Of a DNA stretch of 64,000 bases, positions 52,125-61,142 are shown piece after piece. Below the pieces are notes generated by a model. That model worked only from the letters and a program-made list of their open reading frames with translations. It searched no databases and was not told where the DNA came from. A program made the position numbers and the translations under genes. The stretch lies in contig JBAOKB010000181.1 in assembly GCA_037044905.1 (NCBI GenBank), positions 1 through 64,000 on the forward strand. The letters run 5' to 3'. Within the stretch, counting starts at the first letter, position 1, and the number at the start of each line of letters is the position of its first letter. The DNA is from Hortaea werneckii. Its lineage: Eukaryota; Ascomycota; Dothideomycetes; Mycosphaerellales; Teratosphaeriaceae.

Positions 52125-53248
52125 TCACTCATCCTCGTAGAAGCAGGCGTCCGGCTTATGCACGCACACTTTCCCGCTGCTATCACTCTTCATTACGAGC
52201 CTGGGGTCACTCTTCGAGGCTTTCACATCCTTACCATCGACTTTCTTGCCGCTCGTCAAGATGTCAGTCACGGTTCCATTCACAAAACCCGGCATAGCCT
52301 TGCAATGTCATGTTAGCTCGGAAACCATGCTGCCACAATCGATACCATTGGACTCACCTTCCAGGTAATCTTCTGGCCTTTCTTGGGCAAGCGATCTGCT
52401 GAGCCTCGTGGCGCTGGCTCGTTGTCGTCCATATGCTTGCTTCCAACCTTACCAGGCGGCGCATTGCCTTGACCTGTAGACTTCTGTTTCTTGGCATTCC
52501 CATTCTGCTGTTGTCGTCCGCCTGACTTCCGCTTCTCACCGGTCTTAGCTTCTTCACCGTCGTCTTCGGCGGCAGCTTCGCCGTCTGCTTTGTCTTCTTC
52601 CTCATCATCAGGCACAGCATCATCTTCTTCTTCGTCTCCGTCCTGGTCTGCCTCGCCATCGTCTTCGTAGGCCTCCTCCTCGTCCTTTTCCGCAGCGTCG
52701 GGTACGTCGTCATCGTCGTCCTCCAACTCCGCATCATCGTTCTTCTCGTTTTCATGCTTGCCATTCTGGCCTTCACTGGCCTTCTGTCTCTGTTCTCGAG
52801 ACTTCTTCTTCTCATACTGCTCTGATTCTTCCTCGTTGGCCTCTTGCCTTGCCTCCTTCGCTTTACCTGTGTTTCCGACAAACTGCTTCCCCTCTTTGCT
52901 TTCCTCTTGCTTTTTCTCATCTGTCTCCTCCTTTTCTTGATCATCCATTTGCTCCCAAGCCTTCTTTGGCAGGTACCGCTTCTCGGTACCATCCTCTTGC
53001 TTCGCGTGACCGGATCCCTCCTTGGTCTGCCATTCTTCCTCACTCCACTTGGAGAGATTCTTCTGGCTATCGTCCTGCTGTGACTTGTCGGTATTGTAGT
53101 CGCCGCCGCGCTTCTTATACTCCTGAGCCATCATTTGGGCCTTTCGAGCGGACCATTGGCCCGGTTGGCCGCCTTTGTCGCTTTCCTGGATTTCCTCCTT
53201 GACCTGGTCGCGGAGCTCAGGGTTGGTGTATTTCTCCTTGGGAGGCAT
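52125..53248 (-). CDS. Acidic HVA1/Tudor-like protein
   Basis: Exons (minus) 53248..52358 and 52298..52125 give 354 aa. The N-terminus matches a domain seen across filamentous fungi (KYTNPELRDQVKEEIQES, GGQPGQWSARKAQMMAQEY, LSKWSEEEWQTKEGSGHA). The middle (about 150-250) is a low-complexity acidic/basic stretch (runs of Glu, Asp and Lys). The C-terminal 70 residues (GQKITWKAMPGFVNGTVTDI, in part; then RLVMKSDSSGKVCVHKP) resemble the DUF2945/hypervirulence-associated Tudor domain. The 59 nt intron (GTGAGT/GCTAAC/GCAAG) must be removed to get this domain. Biochemical role unknown; DNA/chromatin or stress-related functions are inference. Confidence 0.85.
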
Positions 53249-56200
53249 GATTAAACAAGATGTGCAGATTCAGGTACGAGCACTGAGAATCTAGCCAATT
53301 CGACCGTAGACCTATGGCTTTAATTTACTGCTTAAGAAGTGTCACGAAATGATAGACAGAAGTAAACGAGAGACGCGCACTAGAGCGCCCTCTTGTACCT
53401 GCTCGTGTTATCTACGCGTCATTGTACCAGCCTCCTTTGAAACCATTGATAGTACCTGCGTAGCAACAAGTACTCAGACCTCCAGCGTCATGGATCTGTC
53501 AGAGCTGGCAACGTGTGTGTGACGACATCTACTAATAAGGAGTGGAAGTGGTCAGGCTGGTGATGGCATCAAGGGCAGCCTGAAGATCGATCTGAGATCA
53601 TCTGGACTCGAAGATCCCACCATTCCGTTTTGGGAAGTAGCGCGATCGGCGCTTTCTCTGGCGTCCTGTTCCTTGCAGTGGAAGTAACTCTCCCCAAAAG
53701 AAGTTCGAGCTTGCTTTGGATCTAGAAACGATATGCGCTCCGCATCAGATGTACATGACCAGAGACCAACTACTTCATGTTACGCTGTAATTCGGAGCAA
53801 AGCACAGCGCAATCGGCATTCCCGCCAAGCTAGTCCCAAGATTAAATTGGGGATCTTCTGCTTTCTCGACATCAACGAGTATCACGCACCGAGGATGGGC
53901 TCAGAAGCTGTGGTTTCGGCATTCTGCTGAAATGATCATTTGGCTTTGCGGCCAACCTCAATGTCCAAATCTCTCGCCCCTGCCAAAGGTCAATCTAGAT
54001 TGATTGCCTAGGATATACAATCAGGAATGTTCGACCTTTCTAAAACAGCTAGGAAGACTTCGGATCGCAGCACGATGAAGCTGCAAAAGATCCTTGCAGT
54101 ATGTTCGGTCCGCGAGCATCTAGCCGCCATAAGTCTAATGCCTCCCCGGGATGTTTGAACTTGGTCATGCTGCGGGTGTTGCGAATATGCAGTGGCAACC
54201 TCTGCGTGGCGACGTGCACTCGACAGACAAGGCTGAAACACACATGTGGTCGCGGATGTAACCGCCAAAGTACCTCTTCGTATAAGAGCTCAGATGAGAA
54301 TTTCTAGATGATCACTGGTGCAATGATTGCTGCACGAGGACATGGATGCGTCGAAAGGCCTGCACAGAGATGCGTGGAATATTCAACGACTGTCCGTGCG
54401 ACTACCACTCTGATCCCGCCGCCACACATTTCTTCCACTTCGAGAGACAGCCTTCCTCGCCAAAAACGCAGATAAGGCATAAGCCAGGGGAGCTGCATGC
54501 GCTGGAAGTATAAGAGCACACCACTATCGAGTAGATGACGTTCACCAACGCACTCACCGAGTGAAAGTAACAAACAGGCGTTTGCAACGGTGTCGCTGCG
54601 TCTCAATTGCCGCTGTGATCTTTGTTGATCCTATGCAGCCGTTGTACTCCAGTAACGATAGCTGACGCTGCATAGTAGACATGCTAAACTCTTTTCGCCG
54701 ATGATATAATAAGCGCTGTGAAGCTGCATCACCTTGCTCCTGCGTCGTGCATGGACGAGGAAACTTTGGAGTTAGACTTTGCCATCATTATACAGCGTAA
54801 GCTTTGGCTATTGCGGTGCCCTGTTTCGAGAGCAGAGCGTCGCCATTGCTATGTGGATTCGGGCCATGCTTCCAAGCAGCCCTGGAGGTATGCGCAGTCC
54901 CTGCGATACTCCACCATCACAAGCCAGTCGTATTCTTCTCGAAAGAATGCAAGCAGAAATCCTCAAGGGAACAGTGACGACTTTCACATGAGAGTCGCTG
55001 CTGTTTTGATTGGGCATGTCGATTCACTAGGCGTCTGGCTGTGCGGCTATCCAATAGGTTCCAGAGCCATGAAGCGGGTTGTGAATGTAGGTCACTTTAG
55101 GGAAGTACTACTACTCGATGCTACAAGGGCATACAGTGATATCAGTGACCAGGGATGATAGGGTCGCGCCAGGAGCGCTCCGTGATGGATTTTTGCGTCT
55201 AGGCCTGCGCATTTTTAGAAAGAGAATCATTGACATGAAGCGAAGAGCCATTGCGGTGCTGACATGTCAACGTTGGGAGGTACTATGTACAGTACCTACT
55301 GTATCTCGTACCTGCGCCCCACGAAGCCGCGTAACAGAGTGAAATAGTCAAGAGAAAAGACGGTCTGCAGGGTGTCTAGGCCTTTCTGCAATTCGGGAAA
55401 GTGCACTGAACTGGCACTCCCGATTGGTCAGAAATTTCGAAGGGGAAAGTGTCGCGGTGTCCAAGCTCCGGCAGGCGGAAGGGGGGTTTTCCCCTGCCGT
55501 TTGCTACGGGCATGAAACGCTCGCGACGGCAGGGTCGGCAGGCACATGAAACATGATGATCGTCCAAGGCTGCCGCTGACCATCATCGATGGACACCTCA
55601 TCTGCCTGCTGCTGTGCGAAGGGAGGGCCTGTCAACCACTTCGACCCTCCCATCCACGCACTGCGACACAGACGCATCTGAGACGACAGGATTCGCGGGG
55701 TTGAAAGGCTTGATCGAGCGCTGCTTGTTCTGGACTGTGCGATCGCTGAAGGGGTGTTTGCTCAGCCCTCGCGATGCTCGGCAAGGTTGCGCCCAACGGT
55801 GTCGGAACGGTGACGGAACGGTGTGTCTTGGCCACGCACAGCGTGCCTGAGATAGAAGCGCGGCGCGTCGGCCCTGGCCTCTTATCGCGAAGTTTTTCTG
55901 CATCGTTGGCGACTGGTGGCACCGAGTGATCGGCTTCGTCACAGGGGTGGAGACCAGCATTCCTGCTCCTCTCGTCCCTTGGCGCCATCCCTGAGCATCG
56001 GACTCCAGCACAAGGGACTTCATCTTCACCACACAGACCCTTACGTGGATCATCATCAGTTTCCTTGTCTCTACACCTCTTGTGCCATTGCTAACCTAGC
56101 ACCTCTCTTTTGTACTTTCACTTTTACGCCCGCGTGTGCCGCCGCTGCAAGGTACCCATCGTTTTTCCTCGCAGCTTGAACCTTAAATCGGATCAGTTGC

Positions 56201-56350
56201 CGCGCGAAAAAGACGTCACTGCACTGGGAGAATACAGACTCGTCCCAGCGCGGCGACCTCCTCCAGCGCGATTGACACAAGTCCATTCTCTGCCAGCTCG
56301 ACGGCGAATTTTCGAGCTGGCTTCGAAAAGGACCCGACGCAGCTTTCATC
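53249..56350. other. Longest gene-free stretch, promoter region
   Basis: 3.1 kb between divergent genes (HVA1-like, - and the MscS channel, +). No ORF is convincing; the largest (54718-55158 +, 55598-56056 -) look random. An imperfect inverted repeat (CGGCAGG...CCCCTGCCG) lies near 55467-55499. Pyrimidine-rich DNA precedes the channel start. Confidence 0.5.
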
Positions 56351-59300
56351 ATGGCCACTCCGCACAATGATCGACCAGAGCCGACCTACGAGCAGCCTGC
56401 CATGACAGACTCGACGAACCAACCCAGGGCAAGCACCGACCGCCACTCACTACCATCTTACAACGTCAACAATCGCCGCAGTGTCAGCCGAGAAGGTGGA
56501 CGCAAGTCGTCAGATGAAGAAGGCACTGTCGTCGGCGAGACCGGCTATGAAAACCACAATGAGAATGTGCACCCAACCGGTCGTGCTCGGGCAACTAGCC
56601 ACATGACGGTGAAGACGGAAGCCGATCATTATCCCCCGCCCCATGCTGTGCTGTCGCCGTCTCAAACGCGCGAACAGAACAAGCGACTGGATGACGACCT
56701 CGCAATGTTAAAGATTGAAAGACAGGTTTCGCGTATCGAGGAAGAGGATGGGACTAAGAGCGACGGCGGCGGCGAAAGGAACGGCGTGCACCGCTCGCGA
56801 TCCCGGCGACGAAACGATCACGTGGACGAATTCGATATTGCAACCAACCCGGTGCACGAGCAGACTCAGGTTTACACGCCCATTGAGCACCCAGCATCAG
56901 CTTTCGGCCGTTTCATTAGGAAGGTGCACAAGTCGAACGTCATAGTGCGATGGGTCACTTACATTGCACCGCTGGTTGTGATATTGCTTATTCCATTGCT
57001 TTTGGGCGCATTGGTGTTCACGCGTGCGGTTGTTGGTGGTGTCCGTCTGGAATGGTTTATGATTTGGCTTGAGATTGTCTGGCTGACGCTTTGGGCTGGA
57101 CGACTTCTCGCGAAGATGCTGCCGTGGCCTATCGGCCTCGTTTCAACTCTCTTTACCAACAACAGCAAGAAGTGGCGCGACATGGGCAAGCAGCTCGAAC
57201 TACCAGCGACGCTCTTCTTCTGGTGGCTCGCTATCGAAATCTCTTTCCTGCCGACTATGAAGAATCACCAGCGCGATAGGGACTACAGTCATACACCTCA
57301 CTGGATGAAGGTGATGAACAAGGTCTTGGTTTCCATTTTCGTCGGCATGATTCTCAACTTTGTGGAGAAGATCATCATCCAGCTCATCGCCATCAGCTTC
57401 CACTTGCGAACCTACGCCGACCGTATCGAGATCAACAAGTTTCAAATTGGGTCTCTAGCCAAGCTCTACCAGTTCTCCAAGCAGAAAATTCAAATGGAAG
57501 ATTCTGAATTCGAAGCGCCATCTGATCGGCCGGGCTCTGGTACCATGACCCCCGGCGCACTTATGACTGATGCCGCCAAGCAGACCAAGCAGGTTTTCGC
57601 CAAATTTGGCGACGTTGCTGGGAAGGTCGCCGGTGACTTCACCGGCAAGAAAGCATTGAACAGCACCCACCCGAGCTCAGTTGTGCTAGCGCTTTTAGGC
57701 TCGACGAGCGGCTCTCAAGTCCTGGCCCGCCGTCTTTATCGTACTTTCGCCCGCGAGGAGACACAGACTGTCCACGCTGACGACTTGCGCGACGCCTTTG
57801 AGAATGACGAGGAGGCTGAGGCAGCCTTCAGCATGTTCGACAAAGATATGAATGGCGACATTTCTATGGAAGAACTCGAAGCGGTGTGCGTTGAAATTGG
57901 ACGTGAGCGCAAGTCCATTACCGCATCGTTGAAGGATCTTGACTCCGTGGTTGGCAGACTGGACGATGTTTTCATGTTCATTGTTGTCGTCATCACGCTT
58001 CTGGTGTTCATCTCCCTTATCTCGACCTCTGCCGCTGGTGTGCTTACTTCTGCCGGGTCTACTATTTTGGCTCTTTCCTGGCTCTTCGCTGCTACCGCCC
58101 AGGAGTTCTTGCAATCTATCATCTTCGTATTCGCCAAACATCCCTTCGATGTGGGCGACCGTGTTAGTGTATATGGTAACACTGGCGCTCGGGGTCTTGG
58201 TGACGACTACTTTGTTAAGGAAATCAGTCTGCTGTATACGGAGTTCAAGAAAATGGAGGGACAAATTGTACAGGCTCCGAACAGTTATCTTAACGGCCTT
58301 TTTATTCTGAACCAGCGCCGCTCTGGAGGTCAGGCAGAAGCTGTGCCCGTCACCATCAAATTCGGAACCACATTGGACCAGATTGAAGGTCTGCGCAACA
58401 AACTGTTGGAGTTCGTGCAGATCGAAAAGCGCGAATACCAAGGCAAAATTCTCACGGAGCTGCGTGAAGTCGTCGACGTGCACTACATGACGCTCAACGT
58501 CGTCTTCTTCTACAAGTCCAATTGGCAGAACGAGGGTCTTCGTCTTGCACGCCGCAACAAGTTCATCTGTGCGCTCATGGTCACGATTCAGGAGATGGGC
58601 ATCGAAGGACCGTACATGCGCTTCCCTGGTATGAAGCAAAGCTTCCCAATGTACCTCCAAAGCGTCCCGCATGTTGCTGTACCCGGCGTCGGGCATTCTG
58701 GCCACCCTGACCACTCGGGCGGCTACGATCCCAAGGAACTTGAGACTCAACAAGCAGAGGGTGGGCAGGACCCGCCGTTTGTTTCACCAGAAGATGGCTC
58801 GCAGGCTCCTGGGTCGAACATCCGCCGTGGGTCGACGATGCGTCAACCTGGTCGTCCCGGTAATGAGTCACTATCATCAATGAGCAAGCGCCTGGACTTC
58901 AGCTTGGGAATGACGAGCATGGCCGCATATGATGATGCTGGGGATGTGTACGACGATCGATCTCGCAACAGAGTGCCAATCAGCGTGACTGAAGCATCTA
59001 GGTCACGAGAGCGCGCTTCACAGGAATCCGCCGCTCGGACCAGTCATGACATGGCCCGTACAACCTCTCGGGAATCTCATCTTGCTCCCGGCAACCTTGC
59101 CCGCCGCTCCACTGACAGCAGATGGAGGCACGGTAATGGCTCAGTGCATCGTAACCGCTTCTTCAGCCGCTCGAGACCAGAAACCGGCGACGAAGCCGGA
59201 ATGATGGAGAACGGACACATGGCAGGAATTCCCGAGAATCCATCTGCGGGCGGAAGCGGAGCTGCTGGCAGGTCGAGCCCTGGACGTCTTGATCCTCGGT

Positions 59301-59461
59301 CCGGAATGGTCAGCCCGGCGGCATGGCGATTGAATACCGACGAGAGCAACATCCGCCCGCCCTCTGACCATACATCAGCCAGTGGCGCTCTTGGCGCTCC
59401 CGAGGGCCACTCGCTCCCGAGGAAGGCTGCCACTGACAACTTTGAATTGAAGCATCTTTGA
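56351..59461 (+). CDS. EF-hand mechanosensitive (MscS-family) ion channel
   Basis: Single exon, 1036 aa, of the fungal Msy1/Msy2 type. These lie in the ER or other internal membranes and regulate Ca2+ after hypo-osmotic shock in fission yeast. The N-terminal 185 residues are disordered. Membrane helices are seen near 198-225, 235-260, 290-305 and 330-350. An EF-hand loop DKDMNGDISMEE sits at 497-508 with intact acidic positions. A further helix pair near 535-575 (FMFIVVVITLLVFISL) leads into the MscS pore and beta domain (HPFDVGDRVSV, VQAPNSYL, about 597-645). The C-terminal 230 residues are Ser/Arg-rich. The exact cell membrane cannot be told from sequence. Confidence 0.94.
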   Translation: MATPHNDRPEPTYEQPAMTDSTNQPRASTDRHSLPSYNVNNRRSVSREGGRKSSDEEGTVVGETGYENHNENVHPTGRARATSHMTVKTEADHYPPPHAVLSPSQTREQNKRLDDDLAMLKIERQVSRIEEEDGTKSDGGGERNGVHRSRSRRRNDHVDEFDIATNPVHEQTQVYTPIEHPASAFGRFIRKVHKSNVIVRWVTYIAPLVVILLIPLLLGALVFTRAVVGGVRLEWFMIWLEIVWLTLWAGRLLAKMLPWPIGLVSTLFTNNSKKWRDMGKQLELPATLFFWWLAIEISFLPTMKNHQRDRDYSHTPHWMKVMNKVLVSIFVGMILNFVEKIIIQLIAISFHLRTYADRIEINKFQIGSLAKLYQFSKQKIQMEDSEFEAPSDRPGSGTMTPGALMTDAAKQTKQVFAKFGDVAGKVAGDFTGKKALNSTHPSSVVLALLGSTSGSQVLARRLYRTFAREETQTVHADDLRDAFENDEEAEAAFSMFDKDMNGDISMEELEAVCVEIGRERKSITASLKDLDSVVGRLDDVFMFIVVVITLLVFISLISTSAAGVLTSAGSTILALSWLFAATAQEFLQSIIFVFAKHPFDVGDRVSVYGNTGARGLGDDYFVKEISLLYTEFKKMEGQIVQAPNSYLNGLFILNQRRSGGQAEAVPVTIKFGTTLDQIEGLRNKLLEFVQIEKREYQGKILTELREVVDVHYMTLNVVFFYKSNWQNEGLRLARRNKFICALMVTIQEMGIEGPYMRFPGMKQSFPMYLQSVPHVAVPGVGHSGHPDHSGGYDPKELETQQAEGGQDPPFVSPEDGSQAPGSNIRRGSTMRQPGRPGNESLSSMSKRLDFSLGMTSMAAYDDAGDVYDDRSRNRVPISVTEASRSRERASQESAARTSHDMARTTSRESHLAPGNLARRSTDSRWRHGNGSVHRNRFFSRSRPETGDEAGMMENGHMAGIPENPSAGGSGAAGRSSPGRLDPRSGMVSPAAWRLNTDESNIRPPSDHTSASGALGAPEGHSLPRKAATDNFELKHL

Positions 59462-60393
59462 GAAAAGCAGCGTTTGGCGTGATCAACAGTCTTGACAAGC
59501 CTTTTAGATTTGGAAGATGTAAAGCTACAGGATAGATTGCTTGCATTGCAGGAGTTTCAAAATTTTTTGTTGGAGTGGGATACATCATCTGGGACGCTCT
59601 CTTTTTTTACCCGGCTTTTTTGTCGAAACAGCTTGCACCGGGCGCTGTTGAGGACAGTCCAGCCCCCTTCTACCAATCTGTCGTTTTAGCGACGCAGCGT
59701 CGAGGCCGACGTCAGCGAGATTGTCGTGTCTCCTTTTGTTGGTTTAGCTGTATTTAGCATCCATTGTAATAGAAAGCGGAAAATTGGTTAATTCGATATC
59801 TTTTGTCCTTTTGTTCCTTGGCTTCTCTGAGAATCTGAACCACGTCCATCTAACGACGTGAACCGGATGGCGTCAAGAATGCTGCCCGATATTGCTCTGA
59901 TGCAAGAGATATCATTCTACCCTCCTACTGTAACATCGCAAAACTAAGGGATTCATGTGCTCGTGTTGTCACAGTAGCAGGAGTCAACTACTATGTACCT
60001 CAGGTGTTCGTGGGAGCGCCTTGTCCCAGTCGTGAAATATTCCCATACCCATACGGCTCTTCGGCGAAGAAAACAACCGCTTAAGCACAACCGTCTGATA
60101 CAGTATAAAGGCACCTATGCAACCGCAGTGAGCATGTCAGTCGGGAGAGCATCGTACAGTACAAGCATCGGCGTCGGCTGTTGAAGTGAAGTGCAGTGTA
60201 TGTAGATCGGAAGTTCGGTTTCTGGCCTGGGCCGAGGATTCGGAAGGCGGGTCAAGCGAGATGCCGTGACGTAGGGTTGATGCTACAGCGACGCCTGCCC
60301 AGTTTTAGCAGCAGGCGAGTTATCGTCGACATCGTCGATGGGACGCTCCTACGCGATGGATGCTTGCCAAATGGTCGCCGCCCACATCGGTCG

Positions 60394-60434
<41 letters not shown>

Positions 60435-61142
60435 AGTTTAATGGGCTACCCGCGGCCTCAGTCTCGCTTTCACCAGAGGCGATTGGTATAACGCGGCAAA
60501 GCTGGGAGGGAGCATGCAAGCCACAGTGATAGCCGGGTGTCGCTGATCCCATTGGCGAGAAAGCTTGGCCGCAGTTAAAGGTAATGTCAACTTGGCTTCG
60601 ATCATGTTTATGTACGCTGCATCCGTTCTGCCCCCGTCTCAGCCTATCCGCCTCCACCCGGGTAATGCGCCAGTAGTGAATGCCGCCATCGGCGCCGTGA
60701 ATATTTCCCTGCCCCGAAAGCAAGATTCGCAGGGTCCTGACGGTGGATTCGGTCATCCAGCGTCCCTTTCCTGATAGTTAGGACTAGGGAACTTTCTCAC
60801 ATAATACCCAGCCCTTCCTCCCCCGCGCTTTGCAACGGACAGACAGCAGAGCGATAAGAGGAAGAGTCAGGCCTGAGCTCGACCGCATGACTAGTCCGCC
60901 GGCTTGATTTGTTCATCGATCACTAAGCAGTCAGCGCTGAGCTCTTGCATAATAACCTTGAGGTGACCTCAACCCGAGGTGGCTCCTGCAGATCCAAATC
61001 CACCCCACTATCACACCTCACTCTTACCTACCTCTCTCCTCACTCTTCCTCCTTCGATTACTACCTCCCAGCGTTGCGTCTGTCTGTGGCGGAGCGCGCA
61101 TACACACCGATCCCAAATCACAGCACCAGAGCGGTACCCAAC
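59462..61142. other. Intergenic with poly-C tract, erdS promoter
   Basis: 1.7 kb with no supported ORF. Holds a 41-C run at 60394. Pyrimidine-rich DNA (about 61015-61060) precedes the erdS start. Confidence 0.55.
60394..60434. repeat. Poly-C tract (41 C)
   Basis: An uninterrupted run of C from 60394 to 60434. It is the second tract over 30 C in the window; exact length is uncertain because of slippage. Confidence 0.95.

Noticed and set aside
54718..55158. 146-aa plus-strand reading in the large intergenic region
   Set aside because: No domain, poor start context, no neighbouring splice structure.
55460..55500. GC-rich inverted repeat resembling a terminator hairpin
   Set aside because: Arms are imperfect and hairpin terminators are not expected in nuclear fungal DNA.
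57695..58753. 352-aa minus-strand reading inside the MscS channel gene
   Set aside because: Exact antisense of conserved channel coding sequence; codon bias of the plus strand keeps the opposite frame open.
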